Assembly: GCA_050742455.1 (NCBI GenBank)
Contig: JBOGIG010000130.1
Span: 1 to 8,203, forward strand
Origin: JBOGIG01 sp050742455
GTDB taxonomy: Bacteria; Actinomycetota; Acidimicrobiia; Acidimicrobiales; JBOGIG01
Direction: 5' to 3'
DNA length: 8,203 bases
Below the pieces are notes generated by a model. That model made no database searches and was not told where the DNA came from. It was given only the letters and a program-made list of their open reading frames with translations. A program made the position numbers and the translations under genes. Positions 1 through 6,498 of this stretch are shown piece after piece; within the stretch, counting starts at the first letter, position 1, and every line of letters starts with the position of its first letter.

Positions 1-1
1 G

Positions 2-535
2 CCGGTGGTGGTGGGCCATTCTTTTGGGGGCCGAGTGGCTTTGAGCTTGGCCGTCTCGCACCCCGATCGCATCCGAGCACTGGTCCTGACCGGAGTGCCA
101 CTGCTCAGGCCGGCCGATGAGGGACCCCGACCCGGGGTCCCGGTCAAGTTCCGTCTGGCCCGGGCCCTCAGGTCGCGGGGTCTGTTGAGCGCCGAGCGCA
201 TGGAGGCCTATGCCCAGCGCTTCGGATCGACCGATTACCGCCGGGCACAGGGGGTCATGCGCCCGATCCTGGTCCGTTCGGTCAACGAGACCTACGAGGA
301 CCAACTTCGAGCCCTGAGGGTGCCCCTGGAGCTGGTGTGGGGCGAGGATGACGCCGACGTGCCCCTGGTCGTGGCCAGGGCCGCTGCCGCCCTGGTCGAA
401 TCCGAAGGGGCTGGTGTGGTCGCCATCACCGTTTGTCCGGGGGCCGGACACCTCACTCCGCTTACCGCCACCGATGCCCTGGCCCATGCCCTCCTGGTTC
501 ACCGGGTCGATGGGGCCACCGGTGCGCCCCGGTGA
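2..535 (+). CDS. Alpha/beta hydrolase, C-terminal part (5' end outside window)
   Basis: This is the C-terminal 177 residues of an alpha/beta-fold hydrolase; the reading frame is open to the left edge. The fragment starts almost at the nucleophile elbow: G-H-S-F-G-G puts the likely catalytic serine at visible residue 7. The other triad members are visible: the acid in V-W-G-E-D-D (Asp116 or Asp117 of the fragment) and histidine in G-A-G-H-L-T-P (His150). Between them lies a helical cap-like region (about residues 35-95). The order Ser, Asp, His and the spacing are normal for the family. The substrate cannot be read from the sequence; these enzymes include esterases, lipases and C-C hydrolases. 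Its stop TGA overlaps a GTG start of the next gene (GTGA, 532-535), so it is probably cotranslated with the Mur ligase. Any cell-wall role is inferred from position only. Confidence 0.9.
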   Translation, partial: PVVVGHSFGGRVALSLAVSHPDRIRALVLTGVPLLRPADEGPRPGVPVKFRLARALRSRGLLSAERMEAYAQRFGSTDYRRAQGVMRPILVRSVNETYEDQLRALRVPLELVWGEDDADVPLVVARAAAALVESEGAGVVAITVCPGAGHLTPLTATDALAHALLVHRVDGATGAPR

Positions 536-537
536 GC

Positions 538-2346
538 ATGACTCCTGTCCTGGTTGGTTCGGTCTCCGGCGCTCCGGTGGGGGCCGTGGTGCTGGCCTGT
601 GCTGTGGGGGCCGGGCTGGCCGGCGTCAGGTGGCTGCGGGTGGCTCAACGCGAGCACTACCTGGCCGGATCGGTGACCCGGTTCGCCTGGAGGTGGTGGA
701 GCACTCCAGGGTTCAACCGGCTGCTGGTCATGGTGGCGGTGTTCGGCCTCCTAGTCAGCCCCAGCCTGGGCATGGGAGGGCTGGTCGTCGCCGTCATCGT
801 GGCCATTGGCCCGTTTGGCCTCGGACTGAGGGGAAGGACGTCTGCGCTCAAATGGACCCGGCGTCTGGCCACCGTGGCCGTCCTCGGAGGGATTCTCGAG
901 GTGGGCGCCCTGGTGGGCGCCTACCTATCGGGCCAAGGGGCGTGGCTGGCCGCGCTGCTGGCCGTGGCCGTTCCATCGGTACTCGATGTGGCCTTGGCAG
1001 TGCTGGGGCCGGTCGAGGACCGCCTGGCGCGACACTTTGTCGATGAGGCCACGACCAAGCTGGCCCGGATCGCCCCGGTCGTGGTGGCTATTACCGGCTC
1101 CTATGGCAAGACCACCACCAAGGGCTACGTTGCCCACCTGCTCAACCCGAGTCGTGCCGTGGTGGCCTCGCCGGCCAGTTTCAACAACCGGGCCGGGCTG
1201 GCTAAGGCGGTCAATGAGAACCTGGTGCTGGGCACCGAAGTGTTCATCGCCGAGATGGGGACCTACGGGCGGGGAGAGATCGCTGCCCTGTGCCGTTGGA
1301 TCCCGCCGACCATTGCGGTGATTACGGCGATCGGACCCGTGCACCTCGAGCGCTTCGGTACCGAAGATGAGATCGTGACGGCCAAGTCCGAAATAACCGT
1401 TGAGGCCCAAGTGGTTGTGCTCAACATCGACGACGACAGGCTGGCCCGCCTGGTGCCTGGACTTCTGGCGCAGCACAAGAAGGTTTGGGCGTGTTCCATC
1501 CAGGATTCCGGGGCCGATGTCCACCTGGAGTCGATGGGCAACGGGACGTGGCGCGTGTTCATGGGCCAGGTGTTGGTGGCCACCGTCCCCATTGGAGCAG
1601 CCGGTCCGACCAACGTGGCCTGTGCCCTGGCCGTGGCCGCGGAACTGGGAGTCGACACCGCCCAGTTGGCCCATTTGCTTCCCAGCCTTCCCGTGGCGGG
1701 GAACCGTTTGAGTCCCTCGGTTGGCGCCGGTGGGTTTGCCATCCTCGACGACACCTACAACTCCAATCCTGCTGGTTGTCGTGCCGCCCTGGCCAGGCTG
1801 GCGAACAGCGGCACCGAGGGAGGTCGCCGGGTCGTGGTCACCCCGGGCATGGTGGAGCTGGGTCGGCGCCAGTTCGAAGAGAACCGGCTGTTCGCGGCCA
1901 ATGCCGCCAAGGTGGCCGACTATGTGGTGATAGTGGGCCGGACAAACCGGGCCGCCCTGATGGCCGGGGCCAATGGACCGGATCCGGCGGGATCAGCCGG
2001 CCCTCCAACTGTGGACCTGTCCCCCCCGACATCGCCCCCGCCCTCCTCGACGGTGCCCCGAGGCACGTGGAGCGAGAAGCTCTTCGCAATCAATAGAGCC
2101 GAACAGCAGAGTCGACACGAGGTGCCCGAGGCCCCCGATGCGCCCGAGGCCCCCTATGCACCCGAGGTCCCCGAGGCCCCCGAGAATCCACGAGCCGTCC
2201 GCTCACCCGCTGGCGCCCCGGGCCGGGGAGCCGCGACAGTCGTAGTGGTCGGTGATCGGGAAGAGGCGGTCGAATGGGTCCGTGGTCATCTCGGACCCGG
2301 CGACACCGTCCTGTACGAGAACGATCTCCCCGACCATTTCCCATAA
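538..2346 (+). CDS. murF: Membrane-anchored MurF-like Mur ligase (UDP-MurNAc-tripeptide:D-Ala-D-Ala ligase type)
   Basis: 602 residues from ATG 538; GTG 532, overlapping the upstream stop, is an equally possible start. MurF joins D-Ala-D-Ala to the UDP-MurNAc-tripeptide using ATP. The first ~160 residues are hydrophobic, with about five candidate membrane segments (near 12-33, 62-78, 80-97, 109-130 and 135-157). They stand where MurF normally has its UDP-substrate domain. The ATP-binding central domain follows: P-loop G-S-Y-G-K-T-T-T-K (187-195), E-M-G-T-Y-G-R-G-E-I (from 239), His269 in G-P-V-H-L-E-R-F-G, and D-D-T-Y-N-S-N-P (404-411). The C-terminal domain begins V-T-P-G-M-V-E-L-G and is split by a proline-rich insert (about 479-566) before resuming at V-V-V-V-G-D-R-E-E-A and ending Y-E-N-D-L-P-D-H-F-P. 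The nearby ddl supports a D-Ala-D-Ala substrate. It could be a MurF paralogue with a modified substrate rather than the housekeeping MurF, so the symbol is tentative. Confidence 0.85.
   Translation: MTPVLVGSVSGAPVGAVVLACAVGAGLAGVRWLRVAQREHYLAGSVTRFAWRWWSTPGFNRLLVMVAVFGLLVSPSLGMGGLVVAVIVAIGPFGLGLRGRTSALKWTRRLATVAVLGGILEVGALVGAYLSGQGAWLAALLAVAVPSVLDVALAVLGPVEDRLARHFVDEATTKLARIAPVVVAITGSYGKTTTKGYVAHLLNPSRAVVASPASFNNRAGLAKAVNENLVLGTEVFIAEMGTYGRGEIAALCRWIPPTIAVITAIGPVHLERFGTEDEIVTAKSEITVEAQVVVLNIDDDRLARLVPGLLAQHKKVWACSIQDSGADVHLESMGNGTWRVFMGQVLVATVPIGAAGPTNVACALAVAAELGVDTAQLAHLLPSLPVAGNRLSPSVGAGGFAILDDTYNSNPAGCRAALARLANSGTEGGRRVVVTPGMVELGRRQFEENRLFAANAAKVADYVVIVGRTNRAALMAGANGPDPAGSAGPPTVDLSPPTSPPPSSTVPRGTWSEKLFAINRAEQQSRHEVPEAPDAPEAPYAPEVPEAPENPRAVRSPAGAPGRGAATVVVVGDREEAVEWVRGHLGPGDTVLYENDLPDHFP
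2125..2184 (+). repeat. 9-bp coding tandem repeat (Pro-Glu-Ala tract) inside the murF-like gene
   Basis: Prolines fall exactly every 9 bases (2125, 2134, 2143, 2152, 2161, 2170, 2179), each followed by Glu, Asp or Tyr and usually then Ala or Val. The repeat is in frame (9 = 3 codons) and spells residues 530-549 as P-[EDY]-[AV] triplets. Most units read CCC-GAG-GCC with one or two base changes. It lies inside the larger low-complexity insert of the Mur ligase C-terminal domain, so length changes here would keep the frame and alter only linker length. Confidence 0.85.
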
Positions 2347-2374
2347 TTCGATCACGCCACCTGGAAAGCGCAAC

Positions 2375-2572
2375 ATGTTCCAATCGAGCGTCTTTCAACC
2401 GCGGGGATGGTTGGCTCGCTCAAGCTTGGTTGCGGCCGAGCCCGAGGTGGACCGACGTGTCGGGACAGATCGGTTCGCACCTCGGGTGGCCCCAGTCGAT
2501 GCCCCGATGCCAGGCTTGGACATGGATGGTCGCAGCGTCATGGAAAAGTACAAGACAGGAGTCCCTCGTTGA
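2375..2572 (+). CDS. Possible 65-residue small protein between murF and ddl
   Basis: A short ORF fills most of the 222-base gap between the Mur ligase stop and the ddl start. ATG 2375 has a plausible ribosome binding site, GGAAAG at 2363-2368, with a 6-base spacer. Its TGA (2570-2572) overlaps the TTG start of ddl as TTGA, the arrangement expected of translational coupling. The product begins M-F-Q-S-S-V-F-Q-P-R and ends M-E-K-Y-K-T-G-V-P-R. It is basic and acidic in patches, with no membrane segment, signal peptide or cysteine motif, and I do not recognise it. Against it, third-position GC is about two thirds, lower than in its neighbours, and the frame is open upstream into murF by chance. 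It may instead be an untranslated spacer. Confidence 0.4.
   Translation: MFQSSVFQPRGWLARSSLVAAEPEVDRRVGTDRFAPRVAPVDAPMPGLDMDGRSVMEKYKTGVPR
2557..2561 (+). promoter_or_regulatory. Ribosome binding site that sets the ddl TTG start
   Basis: AGGAG lies 7 bases before TTG 2569. The reading frame is open upstream to 2407, but that stretch has no Ddl-like sequence, whereas translation from TTG 2569 begins directly with the conserved Ddl N-terminus (T-A-V-V-F-G-G-P-S-P-E-H-D-V-S). The site and the protein family agree on this start. Confidence 0.75.
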
Positions 2573-3690
2573 GCCAGACCGCGGTGGTCTTCGGTGGACC
2601 GTCCCCCGAGCACGACGTGAGCGTGCTCACTGGACTCCAGGCCGCCCGAGCGCTCATGGCGCGCCGGGGTGGCGGATCGGTAGCCGCCCTGTACTGGTCA
2701 AAAGCCGGCGAATTCCACCTGGTGGCATCCAGCCTGGAAGCTGACGCCTTTGTCAAGGGGGTTCCGGAAAAGTCCGAAGCGGTGCGTTTGGTGGTGGGCG
2801 CGGGAGGTGGATTCATGACCGCTGGCGCCCGGCTGGGTCGCTCTCGCAGCCTGGACACCGACGTCGTGCTCAACTGCTGTCACGGTGGACCAGGTGAGGA
2901 TGGGACGTTGTCGGCTGCCTTGGACCTGGCCGGTCTGGCCCACGCCGGGCCCAGCGCAGCGGGGGCAGCCTTGGGAATGGACAAGCTGGCCTTCGGGGCC
3001 ACCGTGGCGGCGGCCGGGCTGGAGACCCTGCCCCGGGTCCTTCTCCGCCCTGGAGGGCCCGATCCTGGGTTTGACGGGCCCTACATTGTCAAGCCCAGAT
3101 ACGGGGGCTCGTCCATCGGCATCGATGTGGTGGCCGACCTGGCAACGGCCCGTGCCCGGCTCGGAGCCAACCTGCATCTACGGGCCGGGGCCGTCATCGA
3201 GCCTTACCGGCCGGACCTGTTCGATCTGAACATCGCGGTGCGGTCCTGGCCCGAACCCTGCGTCTCGGCCATCGAGCGACCGGCTCGCTCCGGCCGGGCT
3301 GAATCGGGGGCAATCCTGGGATATGCCGACAAGTACGTAGCCGGACAGGGTATGGCGGGTGCCGCCCGCCAATTGCCTGCCGACATCCCCCGGCCGCTGG
3401 CGGAGCGGATGGGCCAAGAGGCGTTGGGGATCGCCACTCTGGCCGGGGTCCGGGGAGTATCCAGAATCGACTTTCTAAGCGACGGGCATGAATTGTACGT
3501 CAATGAGATAAACACCGTGCCGGGCTCGTTGGCCAAGTATCTGTGGATCGAACCAGTGGTCGAGTTTGAAGATCTCCTGGAGGCCATGCTGACCGAAGCC
3601 ACTTCGTCACCTGCGATTAGGTACACCAGCGTCGGGGCGGATGGCACGGTGCTCTCGGCGGCCGGAGCCATAGCCGGGAAATTGGGCTGA
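2569..3690 (+). CDS. ddl: D-alanine--D-alanine ligase (ATP-grasp)
   Basis: 373 residues from TTG 2569, normal for the family. Ddl condenses two D-alanines with ATP in the cytoplasm to give the dipeptide used by MurF. The N-terminal domain has F-G-G-P-S-P-E-H-D-V-S, with Glu14 matching the first-D-Ala-binding glutamate, then H-G-G-P-G-E-D-G-T at 105-113. The ATP-grasp region has V-K-P-R-Y-G-G-S-S-I-G (Lys175; GSS from 180). The loop dyad Lys255-Tyr256 (Y-A-D-K-Y) is the version associated with D-Ala as acceptor, not the VanA-type D-lactate loop. Metal ligands are in S-R-I-D-F (Asp301) and N-E-I-N-T (Glu313, Asn315). The following residues, V-P-G-S-L-A-K-Y-L-W, differ from the textbook P-G-M/F-T-x-x-S, a variation I believe occurs in some Ddl subgroups. 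Coupling to the preceding small ORF and nearness to the Mur ligase support a cell-wall role. Confidence 0.93.
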   Translation: MSQTAVVFGGPSPEHDVSVLTGLQAARALMARRGGGSVAALYWSKAGEFHLVASSLEADAFVKGVPEKSEAVRLVVGAGGGFMTAGARLGRSRSLDTDVVLNCCHGGPGEDGTLSAALDLAGLAHAGPSAAGAALGMDKLAFGATVAAAGLETLPRVLLRPGGPDPGFDGPYIVKPRYGGSSIGIDVVADLATARARLGANLHLRAGAVIEPYRPDLFDLNIAVRSWPEPCVSAIERPARSGRAESGAILGYADKYVAGQGMAGAARQLPADIPRPLAERMGQEALGIATLAGVRGVSRIDFLSDGHELYVNEINTVPGSLAKYLWIEPVVEFEDLLEAMLTEATSSPAIRYTSVGADGTVLSAAGAIAGKLG

Positions 3691-3693
3691 GCT

Positions 3694-4314
3694 TTGGCCG
3701 GCGCCCAGAGGATGCTGCGACCGGGCGAAGAGATGGTCCTCGATCTGCGCCCTCACTGGTCGTTCATGACTGGCCCGGTCATCGCCGACCTGGTGGCGGT
3801 GGTGACGGCGGTGGTGGTGGACCTGTATCTGCCGATGGGATGGTCATGGGTCGAGTATGTGTTCGTCCTGGCCGTGGTGGCCCTCACCCTGTGGTTGGCG
3901 GCTCGCTACGCCCGGTGGACCACCACCCGATTCATGGTGACAACGGACAGGGTCGTCAGCCGGACCGGAGCCTTGAGCCGTCGAGGACGCGAAATACCGC
4001 TTGAGCGGATCAACGACATTGCCTTTAGCCAGAGTCTGGTCGAACGGTTGCTGGGAACGGGCAGCTTGATCCTGGAATCAGGGGGTGAGCGAGGACAACA
4101 GACCTTCGCCGACATCGCCCGCCCAGGGCAGGTTCAAAACGAGATCTACACCCAGATAGAGAGGGTCCGCCTTGTCCAGGGCGGACGCCAGGCCGGTGGC
4201 CAGCCCCTTTCGGTGGTCGAGCAGCTGGAGAAATTGGACGAGTTGCGCAACCGGGGCGTGTTGACCGATGCCGAGTTCGAGGCCCAAAAGGCCTCCCTGT
4301 TCAGGGCCACCTAA
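3694..4314 (+). CDS. Membrane protein with bacterial PH domain (bPH_2/DUF304-like) and C-terminal SHOCT domain
   Basis: 206 residues from TTG 3694, which starts 3 bases after the ddl stop. ATG 3712 is an alternative but would remove residues before the L-R-P-G-E-E-x-V-L-D-L-R-P-H-W segment, which I take to be the family's conserved N-terminus. Two membrane helices (about 25-46 and 51-70) precede a cytoplasmic PH-like domain at about 76-155: R-F-M-V-T-T-D-R-V-V-S-R-T-G-A-L, E-I-P-L-E-R-I-N-D-I, then L-L-G-T-G-S-L-I-L-E-S. A linker leads to a SHOCT helix pair at about 174-203 (E-Q-L-E-K-L-D-E-L ... G-V-L-T-D-A-E-F-E-A-Q-K). Both domains usually mediate membrane or protein association; no enzymatic residue is apparent. 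The function is unknown. The tight spacing suggests cotranscription with ddl. The last codons and stop lie in the first copy of a 20-bp tandem repeat. Confidence 0.85.
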   Translation: MAGAQRMLRPGEEMVLDLRPHWSFMTGPVIADLVAVVTAVVVDLYLPMGWSWVEYVFVLAVVALTLWLAARYARWTTTRFMVTTDRVVSRTGALSRRGREIPLERINDIAFSQSLVERLLGTGSLILESGGERGQQTFADIARPGQVQNEIYTQIERVRLVQGGRQAGGQPLSVVEQLEKLDELRNRGVLTDAEFEAQKASLFRAT

Positions 4315-4356
4315 GTTTGTTCAGGGCCACCTGCGTTTGTTCAGGGCCACCTGAGT
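4299..4356. repeat. 20-bp tandem repeat, three copies, at the convergent gene junction
   Basis: The unit GTTCAGGGCCACCTGCGTTT occurs at 4299-4318, 4319-4338 and, incomplete, at 4339-4356. The first 14 bases are identical in all copies; differences are confined to the tail. Copy 1 encodes the last residues (F-R-A-T) and TAA stop of the plus-strand PH/SHOCT gene. Copy 3, read on the minus strand, encodes the last residues (R-W-P) and TGA stop of galK. Only 26 bases separate the two stops, nearly all repeat. I see no strong hairpin with a T-run that would make this a classical terminator. Confidence 0.95.
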
Positions 4357-5396
4357 AATCGGGCGCCCGATGAGGGGCGCACGATCCACGCCAGGGTCTT
4401 GAATGCGGCCAGATCTACCGCCCCGGGTTGTGCCAGGACTACCACGCATCCCCCGAATCCTGCTCCAGTCAGACGGGCGCCGTAGACGCCGGGCAGGGCG
4501 TTGAGCCAGCCGACCAGGTGGTCCAGCTCTGGTGTCGACACTTCGAAATCGGCCGAAAGGCTCGTGTGGCTCTCGGTCATCAACCGACCCATGGCCTTGA
4601 GGTCCGATCCACCCAGCGCCGCTGCGGCCTGTCCCACCCGGGTATTTTCGCTGACCACGTGCCGGGCCCGTCTTTTCAGACGGGGGTCGGAAATGGCCGA
4701 CAGCGCGTCATACGAGGCCTGGCGGAGGGGACCGATCAGCTCCTCGATTGCCTGGCACTCCTGGCGCCGCTCGCCATAGGCCGTGTCGGCGAGGCGGCGG
4801 GAAGTTCCCGAGTGAACCACGATGATCTCGCATTCCTTCGGAACGGGAACCGGCGTGGTCGCCAGGGTGTGACAGTCGATGGCCAGGGCATGGCCCACCT
4901 GGCCCAGGGCGCAGGCCAGCTGGTCCATTATCCCGCAGGGAACCCCCGACGCTGCCTGTTCCGCGGCTTGGGCCAGCAGGGCCAGGTCCCGGCCGGCGCC
5001 GTCAAAGCCCAGGGCCAGGGCCAGGCTCAGTTCCAGGGCCGCGCTGGAGGCGAGGCCGGCCCCGATGGGCAGGGTGGTCGTGACCCGGCCGTGGCCCCCC
5101 TGAGGCGGGCGGAGGGCGGCCAGGATGGCTCCCAGGTACGCCGACCAGACAGGGGCCTTGGATCCCAGCGGGGTGCCGTCGAGTTTGAACCGGGCCGGTT
5201 CTGGTTCGTGTGATGACGAGAAGGTGAGTTCGTCGGCCTCGGAGGAAAACTCCACCTCAACCAGGGTTCCCAGATCGGTGGCCATGGGCAGGACCAGTCC
5301 ACCGGTGTAATCGGTGTGGTCCCCGATGAGGTTGACCCGTCCCGGGGCCCAAGCCCTGTGCCTATTCGCCCCCGGAGGCAGGTCGGCCGGCATCAC
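4341..5396 (-). CDS. galK: Galactokinase (GHMP kinase family)
   Basis: 351 residues, somewhat shorter than the usual ~380. It phosphorylates galactose to galactose-1-phosphate with ATP, the entry step of the Leloir pathway. The galactokinase signature G-R-V-N-L-I-G-D-H-T-D-Y is at residues 19-30, the GHMP ATP-binding motif P-I-G-A-G-L-A-S-S-A-A at 110-120, the catalytic Asp158 in C-G-I-M-D-Q, and the third motif L-T-G-A-G-F-G-G-C at about 309-317. S-G-T-S-R-R-L-A-D-T-A-Y-G-E-R-R is also typical. The start is GTG 5396 or the adjacent ATG 5393; neither has a clear Shine-Dalgarno site, so translation may depend on coupling to galT, whose stop lies 48 bases upstream in the same frame. The last residues are encoded in a 20-bp tandem repeat, so the extreme C-terminus is probably not conserved. 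Confidence 0.95.
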   Translation of the reverse strand: MMPADLPPGANRHRAWAPGRVNLIGDHTDYTGGLVLPMATDLGTLVEVEFSSEADELTFSSSHEPEPARFKLDGTPLGSKAPVWSAYLGAILAALRPPQGGHGRVTTTLPIGAGLASSAALELSLALALGFDGAGRDLALLAQAAEQAASGVPCGIMDQLACALGQVGHALAIDCHTLATTPVPVPKECEIIVVHSGTSRRLADTAYGERRQECQAIEELIGPLRQASYDALSAISDPRLKRRARHVVSENTRVGQAAAALGGSDLKAMGRLMTESHTSLSADFEVSTPELDHLVGWLNALPGVYGARLTGAGFGGCVVVLAQPGAVDLAAFKTLAWIVRPSSGARLLRWP

Positions 5397-5444
5397 AAGT
5401 TTGCGGCTGGACCCGCTCGACGACTCAGCGGCACCGCCACCGGG

Positions 5445-6443
5445 TCAGCCGTCTTCATTGGCTCGTCGCAGTTGGAGGGCGGCATGAGGGGGCGGTACCG
5501 GGTTGAACATGATGCCGCTGCCCAGCTCACCGGCGGCCACGAAGCGAACCAGCCCGAATCCCCTCCAGACCGGGGCGACGTGAATATGCAGGTGGGCTTG
5601 GGGCCAATCCCTGCCATCGAAGGGTCTTTGGTGCAACCACATCATGTAGGGCATGGGGGCGTCGAACAGGCGGTCCAAGCGGCCGAGGACGTCGCCCAGC
5701 AACCGGGCCAGATCTCCTCGGTTGTCCCCATCCTGAGACGGCAGATCGGGGATGTGTTCGACCGGGGCGAGCAGCATTTCGAAGGGCCAGGCAGCTGCTT
5801 CGGGTACCTGAGCTTTCCAGGATCCGACCTGCGACACCGATAGGTCGGGGGCAGGCGCTCCGGGAGCGAGGTGGTCCTGGCACAGGGCGCAGGATGGCTG
5901 GTTCAATTCCCGAAGGGCTTCGTCGGGGACCTCGGCCAGGGCATATATCTGGCCATGGGGGTGATCGATGGTTGCCCCCACTTCGGCGCCGCGGTTCTCG
6001 AAGATCAGTACGTATTCCACGTCCGCTCGATGGGCCAGAGCTGTGGTGCGACTGGTAAGGCACTCGACCACCCGGGTAAGGGCCGCGGCATCTAAGCCGG
6101 ACAGCCCGGCGTGGTGGTCCGGGCTGAACAGCACCACCTCGGCCCGCCCATCGGGCAGGGGTGGCCACCGGTTGGGGAACCAGCGCACCTGGTAGGGCTC
6201 GGGCGCCTCCAGCCCGCCGGGACAGAAGGGACAGGCGCGGTCCAAAAGGTTGGGGCGGTCCTGGCGGTCGCCCACGATGACCACCCGTCGTCCCGACAAC
6301 GGATCTGTTCGTGCGCCCGGTTCCAGGACCTGAATCCTATCTCCCCTCTGACCACATCGATGCTGGTGGTGGGTCCTGTCCAAGCTGACGCCAGACGCAG
6401 GGGGAGCGACCGTTTGACCCGAGGGCGTATGGCAGGGCACCAT
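5445..6443 (-). CDS. galT: Galactose-1-phosphate uridylyltransferase
   Basis: GalT exchanges UMP between UDP-glucose and galactose-1-phosphate in the Leloir pathway. Numbering from ATG 6443 (332 residues): R-T-D-P-L-S-G at 45-51; zinc ligands Cys71 and Cys74 (C-P-F-C); His110 in F-S-P-D-H; and the active site H-P-H at 161-163, with His163 as the uridylylated nucleophile. In the second half, P-F-E-M-L-L-A-P, M-P-Y-M-M-W-L-H-Q and A-H-L-H-I-H-V match the family. The start is uncertain. Residues 1-36 from ATG 6443 look non-coding (histidine-rich, poor third-position GC) and exceed the E. coli enzyme's N-terminus by about 32 residues. TTG 6383 is another option, and an ATT codon at 6335 sits behind a good Shine-Dalgarno site. 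The frame remains open further up, antisense to the divergent racemase, which I disregard. It is the upstream gene of a galT-galK unit. Confidence 0.9.
   Translation of the reverse strand: MVPCHTPSGQTVAPPASGVSLDRTHHQHRCGQRGDRIQVLEPGARTDPLSGRRVVIVGDRQDRPNLLDRACPFCPGGLEAPEPYQVRWFPNRWPPLPDGRAEVVLFSPDHHAGLSGLDAAALTRVVECLTSRTTALAHRADVEYVLIFENRGAEVGATIDHPHGQIYALAEVPDEALRELNQPSCALCQDHLAPGAPAPDLSVSQVGSWKAQVPEAAAWPFEMLLAPVEHIPDLPSQDGDNRGDLARLLGDVLGRLDRLFDAPMPYMMWLHQRPFDGRDWPQAHLHIHVAPVWRGFGLVRFVAAGELGSGIMFNPVPPPHAALQLRRANEDG
6341..6346 (-). promoter_or_regulatory. Possible Shine-Dalgarno site for an internal galT start
   Basis: On the minus strand GGGGAG is followed after 5 bases by ATT (6335-6333), in the galT frame and 8 codons before the conserved R-T-D-P-L-S-G. 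No ATG, GTG or TTG is suitably placed in that frame. Either galT starts at a rare ATT or the site is a coincidence. The same bases include TAGGAT (6339-6334), which resembles a -10 box, but I see no matching -35. Confidence 0.3.
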
Positions 6444-6498
6444 CCCGGGAGGGCCCCGTACTCGAACCGGTGACAAATCGGCCCAAGGAGGCAGATCC
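6444..6498. promoter_or_regulatory. Divergent intergenic region between galT and the racemase gene
   Basis: This region must hold the start signals for two divergent transcripts. It is only 55 bases if galT starts at 6443 and 163 bases if it starts near 6335; the longer version is more plausible for two promoters. The only clear element is AAGGAGG at 6485-6491, a strong ribosome binding site 7 bases before the racemase ATG 6499. A TTGACC at 6414-6419 resembles a -35 box on the plus strand, but no good -10 follows at 16-18 bases. No operator palindrome was found. Confidence 0.5.

Noticed and set aside
433..537. Upstream in-frame extension of the Mur ligase to 433
   Set aside because: It would overlap about 100 bases of the hydrolase gene and adds residues with no Mur ligase character; ATG 538 or GTG 532 at the stop overlap fits better.
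2407..2568. N-terminal extension of Ddl to 2407
   Set aside because: The extension is arginine/glycine-rich and unlike Ddl, and the ribosome binding site and conserved N-terminus both point to TTG 2569.
4291..4360. Bidirectional terminator between the PH/SHOCT gene and galK
   Set aside because: CCCTG/CAGGG pairs around only two bases and there is no T-run; the repetition reflects tandem duplication rather than a stem-loop.
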